Source of the DNA: Woeseiaceae bacterium
Lineage (GTDB): Bacteria > Pseudomonadota > Gammaproteobacteria > Steroidobacterales > Woeseiaceae
Length of the DNA stretch: 64,000 nucleotides
Reading direction: 5' to 3'
NCBI GenBank assembly: GCA_013001045.1
Contig: JABDNG010000064.1
Span: 1 to 64,000 of the forward strand
Of the stretch, positions 19,853-28,529 are shown piece by piece. The notes under the pieces were generated by a model. The model did not search any database. It was given only the letters and a program-made list of their open reading frames with translations, and was not told the DNA's origin. Made by a program: the position numbers and the translations under genes. Each line of letters starts with the position of its first letter. Positions within the stretch are counted from its first letter, which is position 1.

Positions 19853-22030
19853 TTAGAAGAGCTCGATCGGATCCACGTCAATAGACCAGCGAACCCTGCG
19901 GGCCATGGGTTCCTGCTCGAGCGCTGGACGCAGTTCTCGCAGCAGGGTATGCAGCTTTTGGCGATCGCCGCTTTGTAGCAGGAGCTGTGCGCGGTAACGG
20001 CCGGCCTTGCGGGCCATGGGCGCATCGACAGGACCGAGGATACGCAATGTATCGTCGGCCTTGTCGGCGACGCGCCGTCGTGCGAGCTCGAGAAATTCCA
20101 GGGCGTCGCCGTGGCGATGCGCTGCGGCCCGGATCAGGGCCAGTCGCGTAAATGGCGGCCAACGTGTGGCCTCGCGCTCCGCGAGCGCCTCCTCCGCGAC
20201 CCGTCCGTAACCGCCTTCAATCAGCGTTGACCAGAAGGGGTGATCCGGAAAGGCCGTCTGAATGAGTACGTCTCCGCGGCGGCTTTCGCGACCCGCGCGT
20301 CCAGCGACCTGCACAATGGATTGCGCCAGACGCTCCGCGCTACGAAAGTCTGTGCCGAACAGACCCTGATCCGCGTTAACGATGCCTACGAGTGTCAGAT
20401 TTGGGAAATGGTGGCCCTTGGAGAGCATCTGCGTTCCGACCAGGATGTCGGCGTCACCCTGCGTCGCCTGTTCGAGCACGTCGTGTATGGCGCCCTTCTT
20501 TTGCGTGCTGTCGCTGTCAACGCGCATGATCGCGTGCCCGGGAAACCGCAGGCGCAACGTCTCTTCCAGGCGCTCGGTGCCCTCACCCAGTGGTTTGACG
20601 ATTTCGCCGCATTCACCACAGCTCGTGTCGAGTGGGCGGCAGGCGCCACAATGGTGGCACCGCAGTTGATTACTGCGCGCGTGCACGGTCAGGCGAGAGT
20701 CGCATCGCTCGCAGCCCGCGATGTGTCCGCAGCTGGCGCAAATGAGCGTCGGTGCAAAGCCGCGCCGATTAAGAAAGATCAATGCCTGGCCACCGGCTTT
20801 GAGGTGGTTGTCGATAGCGTCGCCAAGTGGCTCACTGATTCCATCTGTTGCCGGCATGCGAACCGTATCGACGAGGTGCATGGTGGGGGGCTCTGCGCCG
20901 CCCGCACGTATCGGCAGGTGCAGATGTTTGTAGTTGCCATCGCGGCAATGCTGCAACAACTCCAGTGTGGGCGTTGCGGTTCCGAGAATGACGGGAATAT
21001 CGAGTTGTTTCGCACGCACGATGGCAAGATCTCTCGCCGAGTATCGCAGGCCCTCCTGTTGTTTAAAGGAATGATCGTGTTCTTCGTCAACGATAATCAG
21101 GCCCGGGTTCTTCAGCGGCGTGAAAATTGCCGAGCGCGTTCCAACCAGTAAACGTGCGGCACCCGAACGCGCCGCGCGCCAGGCCGCCAGTCGTTCGATA
21201 TCACTAAGGCCCGAGTGCAACAGCGCCGGTTCAATGCCGAGACGATTACGCAAGCGTGCGACGAGTTGCGGAGTCAGCCCGATTTCGGGCGCCAAAACCA
21301 GCACTTGTTTGCCCTGCTCAATGAAGTCCTGCATGCGTTGCAGATAAACCTCGGTTTTGCCGCTGCCGGTCACGCCGTCAATCAGGTAGGCACCGAAGGT
21401 ATCGCTGCCACGTAAAACGGCCAGGGCTGTTCCTTGATCGTCGTTCAGCGTCAGTTGCTCCGCAGCAGAACTCGTCAGCGTTTCGTCGAAGTCGTCGGCA
21501 CGCGCTTCGAAGCGTGTGATGTAGCCTTTCTCGAACAGTCCCGTCGCCGCGCGTCGCCAGTTTGGCAATTCCTCGGTCAGACGCGTCGCGGCGACCCCGT
21601 TACCGCCGGCGTCGAGCAGGTATTCGAGCAGTTCGGCCTGTCTGGGCGCACGCTTTGCCAGCGCTTCAATGTCGACTGATCCGGCCATATCGCTGATCGT
21701 GATGGTCTCGACAGTCGGGTGCAGCGGCTTGCCCTGCCGCAGGAACGCGGGTAACGCAGCGGCGACGACTTCGCCGATCGGGTGGTGGTAGTAATCGCTG
21801 GTGAATCGGATCAACTTGAGATCGTTTGCGTCCAGCAGGGCAGATTTATCGATGGCTGCGTCGCAATGCCGTAGTTTTCCGGCCGGCAGGGCGGACTCGT
21901 TCGCGTGTCCCAGCACCAGTCCGACCTGCTGCCGGCGGCCGAAGGGCACCAGTACCCGGCAGCCCGGCGCGGGCAGGGCGCCGGCCTTTGGTGGCAGGTA
22001 GTCGAACTCGCGCGACAAAGGCACGTTCAC
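19853..22030 (-). CDS. priA: Primosomal protein N' (replication restart helicase)
   Basis: 725 residues from a GTG start. It recognises stalled forks and starts replisome reloading. The N-terminal 3'-DNA-end-binding domain precedes a superfamily 2 helicase core with Walker A GVTGSGKTE (219-227) and the DEEH box in LIIVDEEHDHSFKQQEG. A zinc-binding insert has CASCGHIAGCERC, CHHCGACR and CGECG, giving eight cysteines for two zinc ions. The C-terminal part contains ILVGTQMLSKGHHFPNLTLVGI and QVAGRAGR. The frame continues upstream of the GTG without another good start. Confidence 0.97.
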   Translation of the reverse strand: MNVPLSREFDYLPPKAGALPAPGCRVLVPFGRRQQVGLVLGHANESALPAGKLRHCDAAIDKSALLDANDLKLIRFTSDYYHHPIGEVVAAALPAFLRQGKPLHPTVETITISDMAGSVDIEALAKRAPRQAELLEYLLDAGGNGVAATRLTEELPNWRRAATGLFEKGYITRFEARADDFDETLTSSAAEQLTLNDDQGTALAVLRGSDTFGAYLIDGVTGSGKTEVYLQRMQDFIEQGKQVLVLAPEIGLTPQLVARLRNRLGIEPALLHSGLSDIERLAAWRAARSGAARLLVGTRSAIFTPLKNPGLIIVDEEHDHSFKQQEGLRYSARDLAIVRAKQLDIPVILGTATPTLELLQHCRDGNYKHLHLPIRAGGAEPPTMHLVDTVRMPATDGISEPLGDAIDNHLKAGGQALIFLNRRGFAPTLICASCGHIAGCERCDSRLTVHARSNQLRCHHCGACRPLDTSCGECGEIVKPLGEGTERLEETLRLRFPGHAIMRVDSDSTQKKGAIHDVLEQATQGDADILVGTQMLSKGHHFPNLTLVGIVNADQGLFGTDFRSAERLAQSIVQVAGRAGRESRRGDVLIQTAFPDHPFWSTLIEGGYGRVAEEALAEREATRWPPFTRLALIRAAAHRHGDALEFLELARRRVADKADDTLRILGPVDAPMARKAGRYRAQLLLQSGDRQKLHTLLRELRPALEQEPMARRVRWSIDVDPIELF

Positions 22031-22079
22031 GGCAATCGTTAATAGCGGGCCGTTGCTAATCGGGGCATCACTCAGTTAT

Positions 22080-22109
22080 TTGACATAATACGGCAAACCC
22101 GCCTGGAAT
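22080..22109 (+). promoter_or_regulatory. Candidate promoter of the sigma-factor cassette
   Basis: Perfect -35 TTGACA (22080-22085), 18-base spacer, TGGAAT (22104-22109, 4 of 6 matches to TATAAT). It lies in the divergent region between priA and the sigma-factor gene and would start transcription near 22116. Confidence 0.35.
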
Positions 22110-22185
22110 CCTGTCAACCGGGGTCGAAGCTCAGCCGTTGAACAAGGGAGACAAGTTAGATGACCACGTCGTGGAGTCAAGAGAT

Positions 22186-22824
22186 ATGGACGTCAGCACC
22201 GCGGTTTTTGCGGTATCGTATTCCGGCACGCCGATAACAGGGACACGAGCACTGCAAAAAGAACGGCAACTCAACCAGTTTTTGGCCGAAGTGGAGCGGC
22301 GTGCGCTGCGTATTGCGGAAATCGGTGTCCGTAATCGGGCTGACGCGCTGGACCTGGTCCAGGACGCGATGATCAAGCTCGTGCACAACTACTCCGAGCG
22401 CGGTCAGGAGGAATGGGCGCCGCTGTTCTACCGCATCCTGCAAAATGGCGTTCGTGACTGGCATCGTCGACAGGCAGTGCGTAATCGCGTCATGGTCTGG
22501 TTTGGCCGCAAAGGCTCTGACTACAATGACTATGACGCGGTCGCGGCAGCTCCCGATCCAATTGGACGGACACCGGACGAGGAACTGTCAAACAGCGAGG
22601 CCATGCAACACCTGGAAGCGGCGGTGCATGACCTGCCCAGGCGGCAACGTGAGGCATTCATGTTGCGAACGTTCGAGGGCCTCGATGTGGCCGGGACCGC
22701 GGTCGCAATGGGTTGTAGTCAGGGTAGCGTGAAAACACATTACTCCCGTGCGGTACATTCGTTGCGGGAACAGCTGGAAGAGCACAGGCCTGAAGGTTAC
22801 GGGCCTGGGGAAGGGTCGCGATGA
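22186..22824 (+). CDS. ECF-type RNA polymerase sigma factor
   Basis: About 212 residues from the ATG at 22186. Region 2 is seen in ADALDLVQDAMIKLVHNYSER and the Trp-rich EWAPLFYRILQNGVRDWHRR; region 4 is LPRRQREAFMLRTFEGLDVAGTAVAMG followed by the recognition helix CSQGSVKTHYSRAVHSLREQL. The start is unsure: the frame is also open from a TTG at 22138 and a GTG at 22171, none with a good ribosome site. The best Shine-Dalgarno nearby (AAGGGAG, 22143-22149) serves an out-of-frame ATG at 22160. The next gene starts inside the stop codon (ATGA). Sigma factors of this neighbourhood are common in Xanthomonadales-like genomes, but targets are not known. Confidence 0.9.
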   Translation: MDVSTAVFAVSYSGTPITGTRALQKERQLNQFLAEVERRALRIAEIGVRNRADALDLVQDAMIKLVHNYSERGQEEWAPLFYRILQNGVRDWHRRQAVRNRVMVWFGRKGSDYNDYDAVAAAPDPIGRTPDEELSNSEAMQHLEAAVHDLPRRQREAFMLRTFEGLDVAGTAVAMGCSQGSVKTHYSRAVHSLREQLEEHRPEGYGPGEGSR

Positions 22825-23177
22825 ACGAAACAAACGATGCGTTCGACAAGAAGGCGAAAGCCATGTTCGACGAGTCTGTCGACGGACTGGATGCGGCGAC
22901 GTTGTCGAAGCTGAATCGAAGTCGCCATCAGGCACTGGCCCAATTGCAGCGCCGGCGACAGACGTGGTCTCGCTGGATGCCGGCGACAGGCGTTGCCGCC
23001 GCCGTGTTGGTTGCAGTGATATTGCTGCAGAGTCCGATGGCTGTTAACGAAATTCCGGGACTGACGACGCCGACTGACATGGAAATCCTGCTCGGCGAGG
23101 ACAGCATAGAGATGCTCGAGGAACTCGAGTTCTACAGCTGGATAGACAGCGCGGACCTGGATAACGATGTTGGCTGA
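22821..23177 (+). CDS. Anti-sigma-like single-pass membrane protein
   Basis: 118 residues, DUF3619-like as far as can be judged by eye. A charged N-terminal cytoplasmic part (about 1-50, with LDAATLSKLNRSRHQALAQLQRRR), one transmembrane helix (about 54-72), and a short acidic periplasmic tail rich in Glu, Asp and Leu (EDSIEMLEELEFYSWID). Overlap with the sigma gene (ATGA) and the topology suggest it binds and restrains the sigma factor at the membrane; this is inference. It overlaps the next gene by 11 bases. Confidence 0.8.
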   Translation: MNETNDAFDKKAKAMFDESVDGLDAATLSKLNRSRHQALAQLQRRRQTWSRWMPATGVAAAVLVAVILLQSPMAVNEIPGLTTPTDMEILLGEDSIEMLEELEFYSWIDSADLDNDVG

Positions 23178-23403
23178 TCGAACATTGCGAGCCCTGGCCT
23201 GGGGCGCCTTGTTGTGCGGCGGTGCAGCATTTGCAGCAGAGGAGGACGTGCCGGACCTGGAATTTCTGGAATATCTCGGCATGTGGGAAGAATCGGATGA
23301 AGACTGGCTGATTCTCGATGAAAGGATGACGGTCGATAATGAAAAGCGGATCGATCCCGCACCGGAAGGTGAAGCGTCGACGGAGAAAGACGATGAAAGT
23401 TAA
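23167..23403 (+). CDS. Small acidic exported protein of the sigma cassette
   Basis: 78 residues. A signal peptide (about 1-23, ending GGAAFAAEE) and a very acidic mature part of about 55 residues with LEFLEYLGMWEESDEDW. This short motif echoes the LEF-Y-W pattern in the tail of the preceding membrane protein. It overlaps its neighbours by 11 bases on both sides, which supports it being a real gene. No function is known; similar small proteins occur between sigma factor and DUF3106 genes in related bacteria. Confidence 0.72.
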   Translation: MLADRTLRALAWGALLCGGAAFAAEEDVPDLEFLEYLGMWEESDEDWLILDERMTVDNEKRIDPAPEGEASTEKDDES

Positions 23404-23866
23404 TTCCATAATCATTATTGTCGCGTTGCTTGTCTTTAGCTCGGCTGTTGCCGAGGACGAAGGCATTAGCTGGGCTGAGCTAAATGACGGCCAACGGGAG
23501 GTGCTGAGCCAGCTGGAACAGAGCTGGGATACGTTGCCCGCGACACGCCAGGCGACGCTGGCACGCGGCGCGGAGCGATGGGACGGGATGTCACGCAAAC
23601 AGCGCGAAGCTGCCCGCGCCCGATTCAGTTCCTGGCGTGAGCTGTCCGATGATCGGCGCGACCAAATCCGTGAACGGGCGCAGATCTTCAGGAGCCTTCC
23701 TGCCGCGGAGCAAGATCGTATTCGCAGGAACTTCCGTAATTATCGCGAGATGAATCGCGATCGCCGGGAGCAGCTCAGAGACCGCTACAAACGCATGACG
23801 CCTGAGCAGCGGCAACGTTTGCGTGATCGCCTGCAAAAAAGGCCACGCACAACCGTACGCGACTAG
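23393..23866 (+). CDS. DUF3106-like exported Arg-rich protein
   Basis: 157 residues from ATG 23393, which begins a clear signal peptide (MKVNSIIIIVALLVFSSAVAED); a longer frame upstream would destroy it. The mature part is helical, very rich in Arg, Glu and Gln, and repetitive: WAELNDGQREVL, RWDGMSRKQREAAR, SWRELSDDRRDQIRER, FRSLPAAEQDRIRR, NYREMNRDRREQLRDR, RMTPEQRQRLRDR. This roughly 20-residue periodicity is the DUF3106 pattern. It is the last gene of the cassette and is followed by a perfect terminator. A periplasmic role, perhaps as a stress sensor or chaperone, is only a guess. Confidence 0.85.
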   Translation: MKVNSIIIIVALLVFSSAVAEDEGISWAELNDGQREVLSQLEQSWDTLPATRQATLARGAERWDGMSRKQREAARARFSSWRELSDDRRDQIRERAQIFRSLPAAEQDRIRRNFRNYREMNRDRREQLRDRYKRMTPEQRQRLRDRLQKRPRTTVRD

Positions 23867-23890
23867 AGACCCCCCTGGGAAAAAGCGTAG

Positions 23891-23920
23891 AAAAAGGCCT
23901 CCTTCTGGTGGCCTTTTTCT
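23891..23920 (+). terminator. Intrinsic terminator of the sigma cassette
   Basis: Perfect 10-bp inverted repeat GAAAAAGGCC/GGCCTTTTTC (23891-23900 and 23911-23920) with a 10-base loop and T-rich 3' arm. It starts 25 bases after the DUF3106-like gene. Confidence 0.9.
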
Positions 23921-23921
23921 T

Positions 23922-23950
23922 TGTGCCCGCAGATAGCCTTCGTTACACTG
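23922..23950 (+). promoter_or_regulatory. Candidate sigma-70 promoter for pntAB
   Basis: TTGTGC (23922-23927), exactly 17 bases, TACACT (23945-23950). The -35 directly follows the terminator of the upstream operon. A good Shine-Dalgarno AGGGAGG (23962-23968) precedes the pntA ATG. Confidence 0.4.
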
Positions 23951-23975
23951 CCGCAGTCCAGAGGGAGGCGTACGA

Positions 23976-25514
23976 ATGAAAATCGGTGTTCCGAAAGAAA
24001 TCCACGCTGAAGAGCGACGAGTTGCGACGACGCCCGAGGTTGCTGCCGAGCTCATCAAACTCGGTTTTAGTGTCGCAGTTGAGGCCGACGCCGGAGCTGC
24101 GGCCAGTTATTCCGATGACGCTTATACGCAAGCCGGATGCGATGTCATCGTCTCGAGCAGCGATTTGTGGATGCATGCCGATCTGATTCTCAAGGTCAGG
24201 CCGCCAGAGGGCGCCGAGGCGGCAGCGCTGCGCCCCGACCAGACGTTGATCAGTTTCCTATGGCCAGGCCAAAACCCGGAACTGCTCGAGCAGCTGACCG
24301 AAAGCGGCGCGACAGTGATGGCGATGGACAGCGTGCCGCGCATCTCTCGCGCGCAGAAGATGGACGCACTCAGTTCCATGGCAAACATCGCCGGCTATCG
24401 GGCCGTTATTGAGGCGGCGCAACATTTCGGACGATTTTTCACCGGACAGATTACGGCGGCGGGAAAAGTGCCTCCGGCCAAGGTGATGGTCATTGGCGCA
24501 GGTGTTGCGGGACTCGCGGCCATAGGTGCCGCGAAAAGCATGGGCGCCATTGTTCGCGCCTTCGACACACGTCCCGAGGTCAAAGAGCAGGTTGAGAGCA
24601 TGGATGCCGAATTCCTGATGCTCGATTTCGAAGATGACGAGGGCGGATCTGGCGAGGGCGGCTACGCCAAAGTAATGAGTGAGGAGTTCATCAAAGCCGA
24701 GATGGCGCTGTTTGCCGAACAGGCGAAAGACGTCGACATCATCATCACGACGGCGCTGATCCCGGGTAAGCCGGCACCGCGGCTCATTACGGCCGAGATG
24801 GTTGATTCAATGAAAGATGGCAGCGTCATCGTCGATCTTGCAGCGGAGCAAGGGGGTAACTGCGAACTCACGAGAGCAAACGAAGTGGTGCACACAGGTG
24901 GCGTTTCTATCATTGGTTACACGGACCTGCCCAGTCGACTCGCCGCGCAGTCCAGTCAGCTCTATGCAACCAACCTGAGGCACTTAATTACCGACCTTAC
25001 TCCGGAGAAGGATGGCAATATCGTTGTCGACTTTGACGACGAAGTCGTTCGCGGGGCGACCGTTTGTAAAGACGGGAAGACGACCTGGCCGCCGCCTGCT
25101 CCAAAGCTCTCGGCGGCGCCGCCAAAAGCGCAGCCCACGCCGACAGCGGTCGTTGTCGAGCCGAAGAAAAAGTCGGTCGTCGGTCCGGTCATTGCAGCCG
25201 TCGTCGGCGGCCTCGCGTTGCTGGGCCTCGGCGCGGTGGCTCCGGAGTCCTTTATGGCGCATTTCACAGTGTTCGTACTGGCGTGTTTTATCGGCTACAT
25301 GGTCATCTGGAATGTTTCACCGGCATTGCATACGCCACTCATGAGCGTCACGAACGCGATTTCGAGCATTATAGTCATCGGCGCACTCTTACAAATCAGC
25401 TCGACAGACAAAGTCATCATGTGGATAGCCGTCGCTACGGTGCTGATTACGAGCATCAATATTGCAGGTGGCTTTGCCGTAACACGCCGCATGCTCGAAA
25501 TGTTCCGGAAGTGA
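23976..25514 (+). CDS. pntA: NAD(P) transhydrogenase, alpha subunit
   Basis: 512 residues, full-length one-piece alpha subunit as in E. coli. It carries the soluble NAD(H)-binding domain I ([21 protein letters not shown] at the start; the nucleotide fold [20 protein letters not shown]) and, after a Pro/Ala-rich linker near residues 370-400, the transmembrane part of domain II (four helices, about 410-505). With PntB it couples proton entry to NADPH formation from NADH. 7 bases separate it from pntB. Confidence 0.97.
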   Translation: MKIGVPKEIHAEERRVATTPEVAAELIKLGFSVAVEADAGAAASYSDDAYTQAGCDVIVSSSDLWMHADLILKVRPPEGAEAAALRPDQTLISFLWPGQNPELLEQLTESGATVMAMDSVPRISRAQKMDALSSMANIAGYRAVIEAAQHFGRFFTGQITAAGKVPPAKVMVIGAGVAGLAAIGAAKSMGAIVRAFDTRPEVKEQVESMDAEFLMLDFEDDEGGSGEGGYAKVMSEEFIKAEMALFAEQAKDVDIIITTALIPGKPAPRLITAEMVDSMKDGSVIVDLAAEQGGNCELTRANEVVHTGGVSIIGYTDLPSRLAAQSSQLYATNLRHLITDLTPEKDGNIVVDFDDEVVRGATVCKDGKTTWPPPAPKLSAAPPKAQPTPTAVVVEPKKKSVVGPVIAAVVGGLALLGLGAVAPESFMAHFTVFVLACFIGYMVIWNVSPALHTPLMSVTNAISSIIVIGALLQISSTDKVIMWIAVATVLITSINIAGGFAVTRRMLEMFRK

Positions 25515-25521
25515 GGTCGAC

Positions 25522-26922
25522 ATGATTCCTACAGGCGTAGTTACCGTTTCGTACATCACAGCGACGGTACTTTTCATTCTGGCGCTCGGCGGCCTGTCGC
25601 ACCAGGAAACCGCAAGACGTGGCAACTGGTACGGCATCATCGGCATGGCTATCGCGCTGCTGGCGACGATCTTCGGCGAAAATGTCACGCAGAACTTCGG
25701 CTTGCTTATTATCGCGTTACTGGTCGGTGGCAGCATTGGCTTGGTGCTCGCGCGTCGCGTGCAGATGACACAAATGCCGGAGCTGGTCGCAGTGTTGCAC
25801 AGCCTTGTCGGTCTTGCGGCAGTTGCGGTGGGTTTCGCGAGCTTCATGGACCCGAATAAACACTATGTTGGTATCGAGCTCACGATTCACGACATAGAGA
25901 CCTACCTCGGCATCTTGATCGGCGCGCTAACGTTTTCGGGTTCCGTCATTGCGTTCGGCAAGCTCTCGGGCCGCATTGGCGGCAGTCCGATGCTGTTGCC
26001 CGCACGCCATTGGCTCAATCTGGCCTTGCTGCTCGGTGCGATATGGTTCGGACGCGAGTTTGTATTGCAGTCGGCAGCGGGTGGCGGCATAGCGCCACTC
26101 ATAATCATGACGGTTATCGCACTGCTGTTCGGCGTGCACATGGTGATGGCAATCGGTGGCGCCGACATGCCCGTCGTCGTGTCGATGCTCAACAGTTACT
26201 CGGGATGGGCGGCATCGGCAACCGGCTTCATGCTTAACAACGATCTGTTGATCGTTACCGGTGCACTGGTGGGTTCGAGTGGCGCCATCCTGAGTTACAT
26301 CATGTGCCGCGCCATGAATCGAAAATTCCTGTCGGTCATTGCGGGTGGTTTCGGCACCGGCGGCGGCGCAGCTGCGAGCAGCGGTGGCGAGCACCAGGGC
26401 GAGGTTGTTGCGATCGATCCACAGGAGACGGCTGCTTTGCTGGCGGGCGCCAAGGAAGTGATGATCGTTCCCGGTTACGGTATGGCCGTCGCACAGGCGC
26501 AGCATACGGTCTTCGAGATCACGCGCGTGTTGCGAGAAAAAGGCGTCAATGTTCGATTCGGCATCCACCCGGTTGCAGGCCGAATGCCCGGCCATATGAA
26601 CGTATTGCTGGCTGAAGCCCGCGTGCCTTACGATATCGTGTATGAAATGGACGAGGTCAACGACGATTTCCCGAACGTCGATGTGTCCGTGATTATCGGC
26701 GCAAACGATATCGTGAATCCATCAGCACAGGACGAACCGGACAGCCCAATCGCCGGTATGCCGGTGCTGGAGGTCTGGAAAGGCTCGACATCCATTGTTC
26801 TAAAACGCAGTATGGCAACAGGTTACGCCGGCGTTCAGAATCCGCTGTTTTTCAAGGACAATACGCGCATGTTGTTCGGCGACGCGAAGGAAACGCTGGA
26901 CGAGGTTTTGAAGGCGCTCTGA
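25522..26922 (+). CDS. pntB: NAD(P) transhydrogenase, beta subunit
   Basis: 466 residues. The N-terminal two thirds is membrane-embedded domain II with about nine helices (start [34 protein letters not shown]). The C-terminal domain III binds NADP(H): [54 protein letters not shown] and the end [17 protein letters not shown]. All family landmarks are intact. Confidence 0.97.
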   Translation: MIPTGVVTVSYITATVLFILALGGLSHQETARRGNWYGIIGMAIALLATIFGENVTQNFGLLIIALLVGGSIGLVLARRVQMTQMPELVAVLHSLVGLAAVAVGFASFMDPNKHYVGIELTIHDIETYLGILIGALTFSGSVIAFGKLSGRIGGSPMLLPARHWLNLALLLGAIWFGREFVLQSAAGGGIAPLIIMTVIALLFGVHMVMAIGGADMPVVVSMLNSYSGWAASATGFMLNNDLLIVTGALVGSSGAILSYIMCRAMNRKFLSVIAGGFGTGGGAAASSGGEHQGEVVAIDPQETAALLAGAKEVMIVPGYGMAVAQAQHTVFEITRVLREKGVNVRFGIHPVAGRMPGHMNVLLAEARVPYDIVYEMDEVNDDFPNVDVSVIIGANDIVNPSAQDEPDSPIAGMPVLEVWKGSTSIVLKRSMATGYAGVQNPLFFKDNTRMLFGDAKETLDEVLKAL

Positions 26923-26971
26923 AGTTTCGTCATAATCGCGGTGTAACCAGTGGCTTACATGAGGTTTGGTA

Positions 26972-27625
26972 ATGCTCGCAGGACTCGCATCCGATATTTC
27001 GCAGCAGGTTCTAAGGACCGACGTTGCCGGAATGCCGCTCGAGTGGATTGACTACCGCGAAGCGGTACGTCTCTACCATGCCGAGCAGGTTGCGTACGAC
27101 TGCGGGACACGCCTTTACTCGGTGTTTGGCGGCTACAGCTCACTGGACGGCCGCCGCAGTCGCATCGACGTCAACTCGATTATTGCCACACATGGATCCA
27201 GCCGAAGCCTTTCGCGAAACCGCGACAAGTATGTGCCGCCGCTGAATAATCGGACCTTGTTCAAGCGCGACGCAAACCTGTGTCTCTATTGCGGCATGCG
27301 TTACATGACGCGCGACCTGACACGCGATCACGTTACGCCGGTCTCGAAAGGCGGCACTGATTCCTGGACCAACGTCGCGACGGCGTGCCGTCGTTGCAAC
27401 AACTACAAGGGTGGTCGCACGCCCGAGCAGGCGGCAATGCAACTGATCGCTGTGCCCTTCACGCCGAATTATGCCGAGTACATTTATCTCAAAGGCCGGC
27501 GCGTTTTGGCCGACCAGATGCAGTACCTGCTGGCACATATCCCACGCTCGAGCCCTTTGCACGCGCGACTGAGCGATCATTTGTCAAATGGTGAAGAGAT
27601 CCTAGAAGTGCACTTCCACGACTGA
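26972..27625 (+). CDS. HNH endonuclease family protein
   Basis: 217 residues from ATG 26972, 7 bases after GAGG; a TTG six bases earlier is also in frame. The HNH/zinc core is in the middle: CLYCGMRYMTRDLTRDHVTPVSKGGTDSWTN and CRRCNNYKG, with two CxxC pairs and the catalytic His in RDHV. The N-terminal 100 residues have the family's EWIDYREAVRLYHAEQV pattern. The substrate is unknown. Its TGA overlaps the ATG of the exonuclease gene that follows (TGATG), so the two are translated together. Confidence 0.88.
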   Translation: MLAGLASDISQQVLRTDVAGMPLEWIDYREAVRLYHAEQVAYDCGTRLYSVFGGYSSLDGRRSRIDVNSIIATHGSSRSLSRNRDKYVPPLNNRTLFKRDANLCLYCGMRYMTRDLTRDHVTPVSKGGTDSWTNVATACRRCNNYKGGRTPEQAAMQLIAVPFTPNYAEYIYLKGRRVLADQMQYLLAHIPRSSPLHARLSDHLSNGEEILEVHFHD

Positions 27626-28515
27626 TGCAGTACCTGATTGACGCCAGCGTCTATGTTTTTCGCGCTTACTATTCCATGCCCGACGACATGGTTGATGAAT
27701 CGGGCAACCCGATCAACGCGCTCTATGGCTTTTGTCGCTTCATCGGCGATTTCATGGAGTCCGTGACGCCCGAGTACGTTGCCGTATTATTTGACGAGAG
27801 TCTGTCGAAGTCCTTTCGCACGGAAATCTACCCCGAGTACAAAGCCAATCGAGACCCCGCACCACCGGAACTGAAACGACAGTTTGAACAATGCCGGCGA
27901 TTCGTTCGGGCGATGGGCTTGATGGAGTGCGCCAGCCCGAAGTACGAGGCGGATGACCTGATCGGCACGCTGGTCGAACACGGGCGCCGCAATGGCCGGC
28001 CGTCGACGATTGTGACGCGGGACAAGGACCTGACCCAGTTGCTGAAAAAAGAAGACGTATTCTGGGATTTCGCCGGAAAGGGCAAATTGCGTTATGAAGA
28101 GATTCCAGATTCTTTCGGTGTCTGGCCAGAACAGATTGCCGATTTTCTCGCGTTAGCGGGTGATGCCGTCGACAATATCAAGGGTGTGCCTGGTGTCGGC
28201 AAGAAAACGGCGACGGTGCTGCTGCAGCATTTTGGCAGTCTTGACGAGATCTATGACAACCTTCACAAGGTGCACGAGGTTAACGTGCGCGGCGCTAAGA
28301 CGCTGGGCGTCAAACTCGAAACACACAGGGACGACGCGATACTCGCGCGTCGCCTGACAGGCATCGCCTGCGATGCGCCAATCGAAAACGCCGAAGCGGC
28401 GATGCAGCCGTCCGCACCGCGGCTCGGGGAGATCCATGCGCTGTTCGATGAGGCTGGTATCGGCACGGCCTTGCGACGGCAGGCGGAGCGCGTCTCCGAT
28501 ATCTACCGGCACTAG
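27625..28515 (+). CDS. Stand-alone 5'-3' exonuclease / flap endonuclease (Xni-like)
   Basis: 296 residues, related to the N-terminal nuclease domain of DNA polymerase I but without a polymerase part. PIN-like core with metal-binding Asp residues in LIDASVYVFRAYY, EADDLIGTLVE and IVTRDKDLTQLL, then the helix-3-turn-helix DNA-binding motif GDAVDNIKGVPGVGKKTATVLLQ. Family members cut 5' flaps during repair and Okazaki maturation; E. coli Xni (about 250 residues) is the nearest named relative. Coupled to the HNH gene upstream. Confidence 0.9.
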   Translation: MQYLIDASVYVFRAYYSMPDDMVDESGNPINALYGFCRFIGDFMESVTPEYVAVLFDESLSKSFRTEIYPEYKANRDPAPPELKRQFEQCRRFVRAMGLMECASPKYEADDLIGTLVEHGRRNGRPSTIVTRDKDLTQLLKKEDVFWDFAGKGKLRYEEIPDSFGVWPEQIADFLALAGDAVDNIKGVPGVGKKTATVLLQHFGSLDEIYDNLHKVHEVNVRGAKTLGVKLETHRDDAILARRLTGIACDAPIENAEAAMQPSAPRLGEIHALFDEAGIGTALRRQAERVSDIYRH

Positions 28516-28529
28516 CGGGCTCCCTGGCC

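Noticed and set aside
20240-21151. 303-codon plus-strand frame opposite priA
   Set aside because: Antisense to the helicase core and zinc region; composition is that of a shadow frame.
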